Shown: piece by piece, positions 36,301-43,991 of the stretch
Layout of the letters: each line of letters begins with the position of its first letter
Position numbering within the stretch: the first letter of the stretch is position 1
DNA from: Sipunculus nudus
Lineage: Eukaryota > Annelida > Sipuncula > Golfingiida > Sipunculidae
DNA length: 64,000 bases
Reading direction: 5' to 3'
Assembly (NCBI GenBank): GCA_026874595.1
Contig: CM049313.1
Coordinates: 14,381,508-14,445,507, forward strand
Made by a program: the position numbers and the translations under genes
Notes under the pieces: generated by a model
Database searches by the model: none
What the model was told of the DNA's origin: nothing
The model's input: only the letters and a program-made list of their open reading frames with translations

Positions 36301-38424
36301 TCAGGAATTCAGTAGTTGTAGCCATAGCCATCCTGAGATTTATTTTTCAAGGGAGGAATGCTGTTGCCTATCATGAATTTATACACATAACCCATTCATC
36401 TGGTTTCATTTGATGATATCTGTCTTTTAAAGGGATGGCACAACTATGCAGACCCTATTCCATGTCCTGATGGTTTCAATGAGAGTATGCTGACACACTT
36501 CTCTCCGTATCTGGCACGTATTACTAACATGCTTAAACACAGCAACACCGTGGATCTCAACTGTACCACCGGCTTGGCAGGAATGTATTTCATGCACTGG
36601 CTGCAAGAGGTAAGTGATATTATGTCAGTTTCAAGACTTTTCGAATATTCTTGCAATTTCGTGATCTGTTGATGGTTTACTATTCCTCTGGATGTGGTAC
36701 ATAAGTGAGCTGTAATATTTGTTTGGTTGATGTAAAGATTCTTTGCAACAAAATTTGGTGAGATGATGTGAAAGGTTGAATAAAGGGAACAGTCTGAAAA
36801 AGTATTTTTTTTTTTGCCAAACAGTAGCAATATGCATAATCAAGATCATAAGTTAAACATAAAAAATGTAATTAGAATTTCCATCCATTTGTTGTATTTA
36901 AAAACTGATTACAGAGCAAAATGCAAGATTCAAAGTGTTTAAGTGATGTAAAAGTGTTTCTTCAATACTTTATTTCACAGCTTCCTCAAGCAATGACACC
37001 TGATTTTGGTGGTATCTACAGGGAATTACAAGACCTTGTTGGGAAAGCTGACCTGACTGGAATGAAAGGAAACCTGACCAGGTAAATTACTTGACCTAAG
37101 TTACATAATGAAATATAAATGATGAAATGTTACTGGGAAATCCATATCTTGTGTGTATGCAGGTGAATCAATGCAAATTAATATATGTTGTAACATTATA
37201 TCTTTTGATATATCAAATTATGCCATATGCAGGAAAAATCAAAGCAAAGTCCTGTGTTTTTTTCTGAATTTTTTTCCCATGTTTGAATCTGTCCACAAGA
37301 GTAAGAGTAAAATGTGTCTTTCATATGTTTATCGGACAAAAAGTTTCAGCAGTACAACCCAACTTTACATTACATAACATTTCTTTCTGTTGATAATGTA
37401 TTACAGATGCCACTTGCCCAGTGGGAAGACACTTTGGCTGTGTCCAGACCATCAGAAGATGCCTGGTGTCACCATAGTAACTGATGATGTCATCATGCCT
37501 GCCACCCATGCAGCCAGTGATAATGCAGAGGACAGTGCCTTCCTGAGTGCTATTAATGACCCTAGCCACCAGAAGAGGGCACTCTCATACATTAAACAAT
37601 GGCAGAAACCTGAATGGTCAACAGGTTGGCTTTGAAAAAAAAATCTGAGGAGATTTTTGGGGAGGGGGTAGGGTGAAGGGGGCCCCAATCTTTGACCTAA
37701 AAATTCTTTGAGACAGAAAAATAAATGCTTAATACCTAAACTCAGATCAACTATTAAAACTACCCCAGATTGTGCTATTTCAACCTTGATTTTCAAAAGG
37801 TTCTACACTGAGAGGAGGTTCTAAACTCCAATATCCACCCCCTCTGAACCCCCACCCCCTTGGTTCAAAAATATTGATGGGTTCAGTAATCTTGATATAA
37901 CTATCTAAGTATCAATTAAGTGTTCAGCAGCTACTGTAAGACAACCATTCTCACCAGACAACATATTCAAATGGTGTAATATAAGGTTATTCACAAATCC
38001 ACTGCGATATACACAGTGAGACTTTCGTTATTTAAATATATCACTTCCGTCATCTTAGTTTCACTATATATATTTTAATTTCATTTTATATCCAGACACT
38101 TATGGAGGGAAAAATGATCAAGTTATTGCAGCTCAGTCAAAAAAAAGTATAAGAAGATTTATAATAATAAGTGGGTGTTATAAAGCAAAAATATTTCAGA
38201 TGATTAAGCATAAAAGCAATTTGCGATTTAGTCTAATTTTTGCATTTCCAGAAGCTCCGAAAGCAACAGCAGAAGCTAAAGATGAAAGACAAAGAACTGC
38301 TGGAGGGATGACCTCTGAATCTGAAAGGTCAAGGTTACAAAGAAGGTCAAGCCAGTTAATAGCTGTTGGTAAAATATCTGAGCAGAACAAAAAGCCAACC
38401 AGTCAGGCCTGTGTGCTTGTATGA
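5220..38424 (+). CDS. ROCO-family protein with leucine-rich repeats, Roc-COR and tandem TIR domains (3' 28 exons)
   Basis: Exons, each with splice signals and continuous phase: 5220-5426, 5941-6106, 6674-6741, 9156-9256, 16367-16513, 16957-17046, 20643-20749, 23089-23170, 24948-25094, 25652-25834, 26315-26413, 26702-26796, 27348-27495, 28053-28170, 28684-28776, 30031-30139, 30681-30924, 32234-32400, 32873-32975, 33916-34098, 34606-34788, 35232-35358, 36029-36153, 36433-36609, 36981-37081, 37407-37624, 38096-38146, 38252-38424. They join to 1269 residues and a stop with no internal stop. Residue numbers below start at the first full codon (5222). Order: LRRs to ~85, Roc ~110-260, COR ~260-500, CPDC linker, TIR-1 617-734, TIR-2 ~770-946, unrecognised C-terminus. 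There is no kinase domain, so it is nearer the MFHAS1-like than the LRRK branch. The 5' exons lie outside the window. Two introns use GC donors (23171, 34099). A GTP-regulated signalling role, probably in immunity, is inferred. Confidence 0.9.
5427..5940 (+). other. Intron between LRR and Roc exons
   Basis: 514 bases, AT-rich, donor GTAAGT and acceptor TTTTTTAG. Nothing else recognised. Confidence 0.8.
6055..6565 (+). repeat. Tandem array of about six copies of the P-loop exon end and its splice donor
   Basis: The genuine exon end (6055-6106) and the first intron bases recur with a period of 85-96 bases, starting near 6055, 6138, 6234, 6321, 6414 and 6508. Each copy keeps the string around GGCCTGGGTGGAGC, which in the exon encodes the Gly-rich P-loop, and the early copies keep the splice donor GGTCAGTA. 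Copies 2-6 carry small deletions and substitutions, so they are not in frame. Only the first copy joins the downstream exon in the correct phase. The array lies in the 6107-6673 intron. Confidence 0.85.
6674..17046 (+). CDS. ROCO gene exons 3-6: body of the Roc GTPase domain
   Basis: Exons 6674-6741, 9156-9256, 16367-16513 and 16957-17046. They finish the P-loop (GKTSLLRAMK) and add the switch II / G3 motif [11 protein letters not shown] (D168, G171), the long conserved Roc stretch [19 protein letters not shown], the base-binding G4 motif VVGTHVDQ (T225-D228, where Roc proteins often have THxD for the NKxD of Ras; D228 is the guanine-reading residue) and a G5-like VSSHTGQ (253-259). Phases run 1, 0, 0, 0 across the joins. 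Roc domains bind and slowly hydrolyse GTP and act with COR as a dimerising switch (family knowledge). All key nucleotide-binding residues are present, so an active GTPase is expected. The second intron here (9257-16366) has grown to 7.1 kb with repeats. Confidence 0.9.
6742..9155 (+). other. Intron in Roc domain
   Basis: 2.4 kb of AT-rich DNA, donor GTCAGT and acceptor TTGCAG. A run of 11 cytosines lies at about 8411-8421. No gene or recognisable transposon seen. Confidence 0.75.
9257..10645 (+). other. Intron DNA before the repeat array
   Basis: Mostly unremarkable AT-rich sequence. From about 10553 to 10640 there is a truncated dispersed repeat (GTCCCCCACTCCCGCAGAA with a GGGGACA complement close by, then CTGTCTGTCC runs). 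Confidence 0.6.
10646..14795 (+). repeat. Repeat element A: array of ~335-bp units, interrupted by element D
   Basis: Opens with TTAGCTCAGCTGACTGAAAG (10646) and a GTCCGTC-rich lead, then about seven head-to-tail units, each starting near CTGTTAACAGGGCACAAATC (about 10713, 11050, 11389, 11702, 12041, 12381, 12719), with CCTAGAATCTTCATTC, TCTCTGTTACCCATATCC and CTGCAGACTGGTGGCGCCAC inside. It ends at about 14795 with the hairpin GACCCATGGGTC and ACTTGTT. Element D sits at 13005-14614 within the last unit. The short open frames on both strands are repeat artefacts. It behaves like a non-autonomous mobile element; class unknown to me. Whole-unit divergence by eye is modest. Confidence 0.8.
13005..14614 (+). 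repeat. Repeat element D, copy 1, nested in element A
   Basis: Starts GTACCCGCCAAAACGAAG and ends CTACCCGTATTCTAGT. Its body is about four tandem ~278-bp units containing ATATCTCGGGAACCGTTTGA, CCAAAATTTTGCATG and two AGGTGGCGCCACCT palindromes per unit. Sequence of element A stops just before it (CACCTGTATTTTT) and continues just after it (TTTTCTCTATTTTTCAGATA), as in the uninterrupted copy near 19600. Confidence 0.75.
14796..15336 (+). other. Intron DNA between two repeat elements
   Basis: Unremarkable AT-rich sequence. No feature recognised. Confidence 0.5.
15337..16292 (+). repeat. Repeat element D, copy 2
   Basis: Same ends as copy 1 (GTACCCGCCAAAACAAAG ... CTACCCGTATTCTGGT) but only about two internal units, so the family varies in unit number. 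Ends 74 bases before the next ROCO exon. Confidence 0.75.
16514..16956 (+). other. Short intron in Roc domain
   Basis: 443 bases, donor GTGAGTA and acceptor TCTCCAG. Nothing else seen. Confidence 0.8.
17178..19792 (+). repeat. Repeat element A, second array with an internal restart
   Basis: Starts ATTAGCTCAGCTGACTGAAA (about 17180), then three ~335-bp units (near 17272, 17607, 17942). At about 18226 a second head with an altered hairpin (CTGACTTTCAGTCATGCTGA) begins, followed by four more units (near 18313, 18651, 18986, 19330). It ends with the GACCCATGGGTC hairpin and ACTTGTT at about 19790. The pattern suggests one copy inserted into, or fused with, another. It lies in the 17047-20642 ROCO intron. 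Confidence 0.8.
19793..20642 (+). other. Remaining intron DNA with a degenerate minisatellite
   Basis: Two imperfect ~65-base units lie at about 20455-20600 (CCTATGGATAACCCATCC / CCCTATGGAAAACCGTTCC, then CACAAAC and CCTGTCC). A related unit lies inverted near 33350-33420. The two short open frames here come from this repeat. The rest is unremarkable, ending in the acceptor TTCTGGCAG. Confidence 0.5.
20643..26796 (+). CDS. ROCO gene exons 7-12: COR domain
   Basis: Exons 20643-20749, 23089-23170, 24948-25094, 25652-25834, 26315-26413, 26702-26796 (residues 260-497). COR signatures in order: [95 protein letters not shown] and [20 protein letters not shown] follows Roc in every ROCO protein and mediates dimerisation that couples to GTP turnover (family knowledge). 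The exon ending at 23170 has a GC donor (GAG|GCAAGT) rather than GT, and a LINE has inserted ten bases beyond the junction. The exon beginning at 25652 uses the acceptor TTGCCAG; an upstream AG at 25637-25638 would bring in a stop. Confidence 0.88.
20945..22858 (+). repeat. Dispersed repeat C, composite, in COR intron
   Basis: Begins TAGCCCTCAGCCCTTAGGCT (a foldback) with GTCCGTCCGTCCGG, and contains repeated blocks (GGTGACCTTGACC, CTACTTTCTGC, CTCAGGAACCATTTGG, GGTTTGGTGGCGCC). An internal end with GACCCCTGGGTCTCTTGTT lies at about 21998-22018, and the final end is near GTCAGCTTCTGCTGATATTC (22832-22851). It therefore looks like two related elements joined or nested. No coding capacity seen. 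Confidence 0.65.
23181..24569 (-). mobile_element. 5'-truncated non-LTR retrotransposon (LINE) with a 16-bp target duplication
   Basis: Flanked on both sides by AGGGAGGCAAGTATTT (23165-23180 and 24570-24585), a perfect 16-base direct repeat and a mark of target-primed reverse transcription. On the minus strand the 5' end codes for the C-terminal end of a reverse-transcriptase protein: [39 protein letters not shown] (CxxC...HxxxxC). The 3' end, at the low-coordinate side, closes with an AATAAA-like motif and a tail of CATTCAAATT repeats. About 1.39 kb remain; nearly all of the protein is missing, so the copy is dead. Confidence 0.85.
24366..24568 (-). pseudogene. LINE reverse-transcriptase C-terminal fragment
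   Basis: About 65 codons with the zinc-knuckle-like spacing C-R-Y-C ... E-Y-H-F ... C-P-L-Y-D-N-L-R seen at the end of many non-LTR retrotransposon polymerases. The open frame runs on into the target duplication by chance. No promoter or start of its own. Confidence 0.75.
25095..26314 (+). other. Two short COR introns (around exon 25652-25834)
   Basis: Introns 25095-25651 and 25835-26314, both AT-rich with ordinary splice sites. Nothing else seen. Confidence 0.75.
27155..27215 (+). pseudogene. Relic duplicate of the next ROCO exon
   Basis: 49 bases from TCTGAGCTTC at 27159 align without gaps to the real exon at 27354-27402, with 11 mismatches by eye (about 78% identity). The relic lacks the CAG acceptor and departs from the exon afterwards. 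It is not in a usable frame, so it is a decayed partial exon duplication about 195 bases upstream of the working one, in the 26797-27347 intron. Confidence 0.65.
27348..28776 (+). CDS. ROCO gene exons 13-15: linker with CPDC motif
   Basis: Exons 27348-27495, 28053-28170, 28684-28776 (residues 497-616). The stretch has a conserved alpha/beta look ([20 protein letters not shown]) and then C540-P-D-C543, about 30 residues before [10 protein letters not shown]. The spacing CxxC ... CxxH(xH) could bind zinc, and a similar cysteine cluster follows COR in other ROCO proteins (recollection, not checked). The final part ([20 protein letters not shown]) leads into the first TIR-like domain. Phase is continuous at all joins. 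Confidence 0.85.
28777..30030 (+). other. Intron before the first TIR domain
   Basis: 1.25 kb, AT-rich, acceptor TTTGCAG. No gene, repeat family or RNA recognised. Confidence 0.7.
30031..30924 (+). CDS. ROCO gene exons 16-17: first TIR-like domain (catalytic glutamate missing)
   Basis: Exons 30031-30139 and 30681-30924 (residues 617-734). It opens with the TIR beta-A strand [11 protein letters not shown], followed by [10 protein letters not shown], a glycine-rich loop ([11 protein letters not shown]) in place of the usual BB loop, then [21 protein letters not shown] and [18 protein letters not shown]. Where enzymatic TIRs have a glutamate, this copy reads C696-S-N-L699 (codon 30817-30819). 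The paralogous position in the next domain is glutamate. It is therefore probably non-catalytic. The open frame runs past 30924, but the GAA|GTAATC donor joins in phase to [11 protein letters not shown] at 32234. Confidence 0.85.
30925..32233 (+). other. Intron between the two TIR domains
   Basis: 1.3 kb, AT-rich, acceptor TTTTCCAG. Short open frames here have no support. Nothing recognised. Confidence 0.7.
32234..34788 (+). CDS. ROCO gene exons 18-21: second TIR domain (glutamate intact)
   Basis: Exons 32234-32400, 32873-32975, 33916-34098, 34606-34788 (residues 735-946). After a connecting helix ([20 protein letters not shown]) the TIR starts with [12 protein letters not shown], then [19 protein letters not shown] and [19 protein letters not shown] (alpha-A to BB loop), [13 protein letters not shown]855-L-M-E858-FRFA (the glutamate codon is 34015-34017) and [11 protein letters not shown]. 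The glutamate lines up with the catalytic one of SARM1-type TIR NADases, and GTGNAW with the strand after it (alignment by eye). The acceptor at 32871-32872 (CTGAAG) was chosen because the later AG choices break phase. The third exon ends with a GC donor, GAG|GCAGGT. Confidence 0.85.
32976..33915 (+). other. TIR-2 intron with two (TA)n tracts and dispersed repeats
   Basis: Holds (TA)n at about 33097-33171 and 33243-33329. The 71 bases between them (33172-33242) have an inverted relative at 62251-62330. A minisatellite-like unit lies at 33350-33420, and a block at 33764-33850 recurs at 42294-42378. Confidence 0.75.
34099..35231 (+). other. Introns around exon 34606-34788
   Basis: Introns 34099-34605 and 34789-35231. 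AT-rich, nothing recognised. Confidence 0.7.
35232..38424 (+). CDS. ROCO gene exons 22-28: unrecognised C-terminal region and stop
   Basis: Exons 35232-35358, 36029-36153, 36433-36609, 36981-37081, 37407-37624, 38096-38146, 38252-38424 (residues 947-1269). It reads as a folded region to about 1195 ([89 protein letters not shown]), then a charged, low-complexity tail rich in K, E, S and R. I do not know a domain for it. The phrase LWLCPDHQ suggests a compact cysteine/histidine fold. The protein ends ...SQACVLV, a possible prenylation box. The penultimate exon is only 51 bases; its donor (A|GTATAAG) and the next acceptor (TTTCCAG) join in phase. Confidence 0.8.
35359..36028 (+). other. Intron in C-terminal region
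   Basis: 670 bases, AT-rich with a TTAATTAATTAAT run near 35970. Nothing else seen. Confidence 0.7.
36610..38095 (+). other. Introns in C-terminal region
   Basis: Introns 36610-36980, 37082-37406 and 37625-38095. The long minus-strand open frames crossing 36444-36849 and 37321-37796 are antisense to the real exons. Nothing else recognised. Confidence 0.7.
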
Positions 38425-38598
38425 GAAAACTAATGGCCTTTGTGAAGTTGTACATGTAATCAGCACAGTATAATTTAAATAATATGTATACAGTGCTGCC
38501 ATTGTATATACCTTTTAAACATTTTCAGGTATTAAAACTCTTGGTTCGAATCCAGACATTACAAAACTTCATATGCCTATGAAGGGCTGTTTCAGTGG

Positions 38599-38604
38599 AA
38601 TAAA
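38599..38604 (+). other. Candidate polyadenylation signal of the ROCO gene
   Basis: AATAAA 175 bases after the stop codon, the first such motif in the 3' untranslated region. Confidence 0.5.
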
Positions 38605-39280
38605 TAATTGGCTGACATTCATTCTGTGAAGTAGGAAGTACCATCTTTCTAAGGTTTAAGATATTCAATACCGTTATTCTTCATTCTATGATACTTTATT
38701 AAATTCAGGGTATTTTCTTGTAAACAAATTTACATCTTGACTTTTTTTCTGTGGTATTTTAACCTGTCTTTTATATTATAGTTTTGACACCTTCATAAAA
38801 CATTTAATCAAAAGCCAGTTCTTGTATCTGTTATGAAGAATATTGTTCAGTAATATTTTGATGAAATGTATTAAAATATATCTCACTTATGATTAAGCCT
38901 CATAATATAACTATATACACTATATAACTATGATTCACTAGATAATTTTAAAACATATATGCAGTATTGACTAGTTAAGTTTTCAGTGTTTTCTGGACAA
39001 TATGACATACTATTGAGCAAGTGTCTGATACTGTTATTTACAATATTTTAGTGTGCAAGTTCCTCAGAACAAATGCCTGAAATGCTTAAAAGTTACTACT
39101 TGTATGATATTGTGATATTTTTATTCTGATGCTACTTTTGACATATATATTTCTGAAATAGTTGCTAATATATTTATAATATAACTAATATATTAATATT
39201 AATTCTAATATAACTATTATATTAATTAACTTTATAATAATAATAATAAATATGATTACTATTTTTGCCTTCATCTTTTT
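38605..39280. other. Intergenic DNA after the ROCO gene
   Basis: AT-rich, with a TAATATTAAT-type low-complexity run at about 39170-39250. Nothing recognised. Confidence 0.6.
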
Positions 39281-41530
39281 TTAGCGAACCTGTGAGCTTA
39301 TGCGATGGTGCGTCGTGCGTCGTCTGTATGTAAACCATAGCTATCTCAAAAAAGGCAGGAGCTAGCATCACCAATTTTTTTGCAAATAATCAGTCATCCA
39401 AAAAACTATATCAAATTTTGTTTATTTTTTTGCTAACTGCATTTTCTTTGATTTTATAGAGAAAAAGCTTAAAAAATCTTCTTCTCCGAAATTGTCCAGC
39501 CAAATTGTCCAATATTTCTTTCTCAAGTTTGTTCGAATGGTTCCAGTTTGGAGATTTTTGGTCGAGATACAGGAGGTTGAACTTTGTTAACTGTGCAAAA
39601 AAGCATATTAAAATTTAAATCTCAGAAACGGCTGTAGCTATCATCACCAAATTTTATGCCAATGTTAGTCACATAGGTCATATCTGAAATTGAGGTATTC
39701 GTGGCGCCACCTGCGTCGGCCTTTTTTGTACAGGGTCAGCAGTGCCTGTATCACACTGAGGGCTACAAAAAACTTCTTCTTTGAAACCATATGGCCAAAA
39801 TGTTTAATATCGCAAAAAAATGATCATAGGGTAGTGCTTTCTGAATTTTGCTCAAATGGTCTCTTTTCAGTGACTTTTGGCTAAGTTATGGGAAGCTGAA
39901 TTTAGTCATATGCCATAACAGCCCATTTTAGCTCAGTGGCTACAAAGATCTACTTTTCAAAAACCACTGGGCCAAATTCTTAAATCTCACACATTAATTA
40001 TCCTCAGACGTGATAATTCAAGTTTGTTCAAATGGTTTTGGTTCAGTTCTTTTTGGTTGATTTACGGGAAGCTGAACTTAGCCAATTTGCTGTATCGTCC
40101 TATATGAGTTATAAATCTGCGAAACGTTTTTCGACTGATGGCACTGAAGCCAGTTTGTTAAATATTTTACAAGAATGATTCCTACAATAATTCTCATAAT
40201 AATTGTCATTAATGGTTCCACATGAATTATTTTTGGCTGAAGTATGGAGATTGAATTGAGTCATTTTACCATATATGTTAGCTGTGTGATGCTGTTACAT
40301 CTAGCCTGGCACCAGTTTATCAGCATCTATTACATCATGCCACAAGACATTTAGATTTCAGGTTATCTATGGTTAATATTGACGAGAAAGATTTTTAAAA
40401 GCTTTTAAAAAATTTAGATTTATGATTTAAGTTATTCATCATACCAGGCAATGTTACAATCATGGATATTCAGCTCTCTGTGGCTATATAAAGACAACTG
40501 TACGTGGATTATAAATTATAGGTATCCCTACTCAACTTAATTCAAGAATTTGCCATCAGTGAGATACATCTGTATTTAGATTTGCATTCAGTATGCATCT
40601 GTAATAAATTTACATATATTCCTGATTTCTTTTTTTTTATAAAAAGTCAGCTGAAGAGCATTTTGTATTGGGAAATTAAATCTCAAAGTTATTTCAAGTA
40701 GGGACCACTTTTGTGTTCAGATGGCAGCACTTGGTTTACCATTGGCAGATTGCCAGTGCCTTGATGTTGGCCATAAGCCAAGATGATGTCAGCTCTATAA
40801 ATAGTTTGAGCACAGTGCCAGGATTGGAAGAAGTGCAGCCGGGTATAGGTCAAGAGTTCACTCAGTGCTGTAGCTGCATTCTGTTTATAGCTTTGGCAGA
40901 CTGCTCACTGCATCATATTTGGCACCAAAGTTCAGCGTGAATCTATTTATAGCTTTGGCAGACTGCCAACTGTGTCAGATTATGCAACAGGTCAAGAGTT
41001 CACTCAGTGCAGCCAGGTACAGGTCAAAAGTTCACTCAGTCTGGCCAGGTGCAGGTCTTCACTCAGTGCAGTAGCTTGAGGCAGCAATTTGTCACAGGTC
41101 ACTTTGGGGCAACTGCCTTACTCACCTAAGCCTTGTAAGCCCTGTGCATCAAACTCTGGGGAAGTTTGATGTATTGGACTGATATTTTGACCTGTCTATG
41201 CGTCTTTGATGGTATTCTCGTTAACAAGACAGGTGGTGCCACGTACATTCACTTTTGCACAGTGTATGTGCCTGCTTATTTCTACAGAGGAATTTGATAT
41301 ATCAGCCTGAAATTGGGCATATTTATACATATGGAATAGCTTTGTCATATACAAAACTCGTGGTGCCACCTACAATAATTTTTGCACAATGTGTGTCCCT
41401 GCTTATTTTTCAGGAGAGGTTTGATATCAGTCTGAAAATTGGCATATGTGTATATCTCTGATAGCTTCAAAGTATACAAGACTGGTGGTGCCAGCTACAA
41501 TCGTTTTTGTGTTGTGTGCACCCATGCCAG
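39281..41530 (+). repeat. Dispersed repeat E, copy 1, with internal short direct repeats
   Basis: Opens TTAGCGAACCTGTGAGCTTA followed by GGTGCGTCGTGCGTCGTC. It contains GGCAGGAGCTAGCATCACC, a GTGGCGCCACCTGC site (39701), and later blocks with GTTTGATATATCAGCCTGAA. Between 40700 and 41090 short phrases repeat in tandem (GGTCAAGAGTTCACTCAGTG at about 40847, 40990 and, with changes, 41023; TATAGCTTTGGCAGACTGC twice). Copies of parts of it lie at 47840-50000 and 63595-64000. Right limit approximate. No coding capacity seen. Confidence 0.65.
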
Positions 41531-41971
41531 AATTTCAGCAGTGATGTTTGTGTAATTGTTTCTTATTCAAAATGTTTAGTACTTGCATTGTTCATATACA
41601 TGAAAAGTAATGGTCCAGCATTGAAGCATTATACATGGTGTATTTCCCAATGCACAGGTTCGCATTAGACCTGTAGGCCTTGTTGAATTATTCTTAAGAT
41701 AGAATATTCCTTGTCAATTGATACGGAAATTGCTTCACGTATATGTGTGTCGGGGGGGGGGGATTCTAAGACCCCAACCACATTGCATAAGGAAATTGCG
41801 CCCTTGGGGGAGGGGGAGGGGGCGACGACACATTGCAAAAAGAAATTTCAACCCAGGGTCTCATTCACATCACAAAAGCCTAGCACCTGAATGTTACGAC
41901 CAGGTTTGCTGCCTAGAAATGTGCTCTAATGTAATTAAACGATATTAATGTTGTTTTATTGTTTCGGTTTC

Positions 41972-42041
<70 letters not shown>

Positions 42042-42290
42042 TCAACATTCATTTTCACAACCTAGGGACCTCAAGGTACAAGAAAACTGGGGTCTAGAAA
42101 ATTTACCTGAGGGGAGGGGGTGGGGGCTATATGGAAAATACTGCCCCATGGAATACTTCACTGATTCACAGGGTGTGACACAATAAGTGTGTTAAAAGGT
42201 GAAGCCAGTTGAGCGTCAGAAAACGCCCCGATTCCAACCGAGCGGCCGGCCTTTCGCTAGCCGTTGGCCAAAGAAGCCTCTAAATGAATT
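41531..42290. other. Intergenic DNA with a G-run and a (TA)n tract
   Basis: A run of 12 G lies at 41751-41762 and (TA)n at about 41972-42039. G-rich patches occur at 41800-41820 and 42111-42125. No gene. Confidence 0.6.
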
Positions 42291-42293
42291 AAT

Positions 42294-42378
42294 ATGGTAA
42301 TAATCAGTGCTATGTGCATTGTAGATCAACCAATAATTAACTTGAGGTATGAACTGGAATTATCAGTTATAGGATATT
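42294..42378 (+). repeat. Short dispersed repeat shared with 33764-33850
   Basis: ATGGTAATAATCAGTGCTAT, GTAGATCAA, CAATAATTA and TATGA(A/G)CTGGA occur in the same order in both places, each downstream of a (TA)n tract. Confidence 0.6.
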
Positions 42379-42383
42379 AATAT

Positions 42384-42760
42384 TATTAGCTCAGCTGACG
42401 AAGTCGACTGAGGTATAAGAATGACGCATTGTCCGTCGTCCGGGCGTTAGCAAGGGACAAATTGTAATCGTTGATCCTAGAATCTACTATAAGTAAAGGG
42501 TCGGGGAGCCCAATGTCAAATCTCCTTAGAAACCTGAAATTAGGCCACTGTGACCTATATCCTCTGAGCTATAGGGCTTATAAATACCCTAAAGAATTAT
42601 TATAATAATTGATACAAAACCTCCAGTATCTTGATATTCAATGTACGGATTGCCATGATTCTAGCGTTAAATATTGACCATGACGAGTTTTGTCAGTTCC
42701 CGAAAATTTTTGGCGCCAACTTTTTTTTATGTTTCAATAAATGTTCTGAAACCTGGAATG
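42384..42760 (+). repeat. Repeat element A, single-unit truncated copy
   Basis: ATTAGCTCAGCTGACGAAGT head, GTCCGTCGTCC, then one diverged unit (GACAAATTGTAATCG, CCTAGAATCTACTA, GAAACCTGAAATTAGG) ending at a degenerate TTGGCGCCAAC core. No tail. Confidence 0.65.
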
Positions 42761-43093
42761 TTTATTGATCATAAGCGGATGCCATATGGTACGTTGTCAG
42801 ATCGTCCAGAAGTTGATAACTTGATTTCTTGATACAGGACCCCGTGATACCTACTGGCCTTAATACTGACCTAATTTGAATATTTTATATATCAATCAAA
42901 TTGACTTGGCGTAACAATTAACATCTTGTCAGGAAGTTTGTTGTAGGTTGAAGGCATTTGGAATTATTGTCATTTTGATTTACTCTATCCTTACCATGGA
43001 TTTTGTCCCGGAATCCTTAACACCGCACATATGGCATTTTTTACGTTCATTCATTTAGAGTGACCTTTGAGCCAAACTGCCTGAATGTATATA
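42761..43093. other. Intergenic DNA before the Ginger-like element
   Basis: Nothing recognised. Confidence 0.5.
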
Positions 43094-43119
43094 TGTTACA
43101 GTAAAAGTGTGTAACTAGG

Positions 43120-43285
43120 GATTTTGCGAAATCCCTAAAACTTTCAGGGAATTCGTGAAATCACTGTTTCACTTAGGGATTTCATGAAATCACTAAAAAG
43201 TCTAGGGATTTCGTGTAATCCCTGAAAATAGTACCTTCGGTTTACACAATCTTACTGAATAGATTTCAGGGAATTTGTGTAATGA
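43120..43285 (+). repeat. Palindromic motif repeats at the left end of the Ginger-like element
   Basis: The terminal repeats carry AGGGATTTCGCGAAATCCCT (exact and palindromic at the right end, one change at the left). Variants follow inside the left end: AGGGATTTCATGAAATCACT (about 43174), AGGGATTTCGTGTAATCCCT (about 43204) and AGGGAATTTGTGTAATG (about 43268). These could be transposase binding sites. Confidence 0.7.
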
Positions 43286-43314
43286 TATCTTGTCAGAGTT
43301 TGAGTTATCATTAT

Positions 43315-43577
43315 CATATTCATAACATTTCAGTTCATATATTTTACACAATCTTACTCATATTCATAACATTTCAGTAACCTTATTTACACAATCTTAC
43401 TCATATTCATAACATTTCAGTATCTTTATATTACGCAATCTTACGCATATTCATAACATTTCAGTACCCTTATTTTAGACAATCTTACTCATATCCATAA
43501 CTTTTCAGTAACTTTATTTGATAAAATCTTACCCATATTCATAACATTTAAGTACTTTTATTTTACATAATCTTACT
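43315..43577 (+). repeat. 44-bp tandem repeat, six units
   Basis: Units start CATATTCATAACATTTCAGT at 43315, 43359, 43402, 43446, 43490 and 43534, each ending near ACAATCTTACT. Period 43-44 bases with a few changes per unit. Confidence 0.9.
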
Positions 43578-43991
43578 GGATGGGTTTCAATGAAATTTTT
43601 AGACCACTCTATATCTATCAGAGTTTGCTGATCATGGAGTATTACCATTACCATATTCATAACATTTCACACTATTTATAGGCACTACAAAGGGGTTAAT
43701 GTCACGGTTTGCTGTTTCATAGAGATAGTTCTCAATGTTAATGGTATTCATAACATTTTACGCTAATTAGTTCACAGTCCACTGAGTACTTTAATGTTTG
43801 GCTCAAAGTGACAACCATATGATACATGCTTTGAGAGTTTCGCTGTTGATTACTTTGAATGATGCGTTCCCTTTTGATGATTAATTTAATCCGGTGATTC
43901 AAAGTCTCTAATTGTAGGTATGGTCAAATTTATTTAGCCTATAAATTCAGCTGTACTGGGCTCATTCCATCATTCCATCTTTTGATGCGCA

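Noticed and set aside
36444-36830. 128-codon minus-strand frame
   Set aside because: It is antisense to a ROCO exon with proper splice sites; no protein family features.
43315-43577. Regular 44-bp repeats considered as a CRISPR array
   Set aside because: Units are contiguous without unique spacers and lie inside a DNA transposon in an animal genome.
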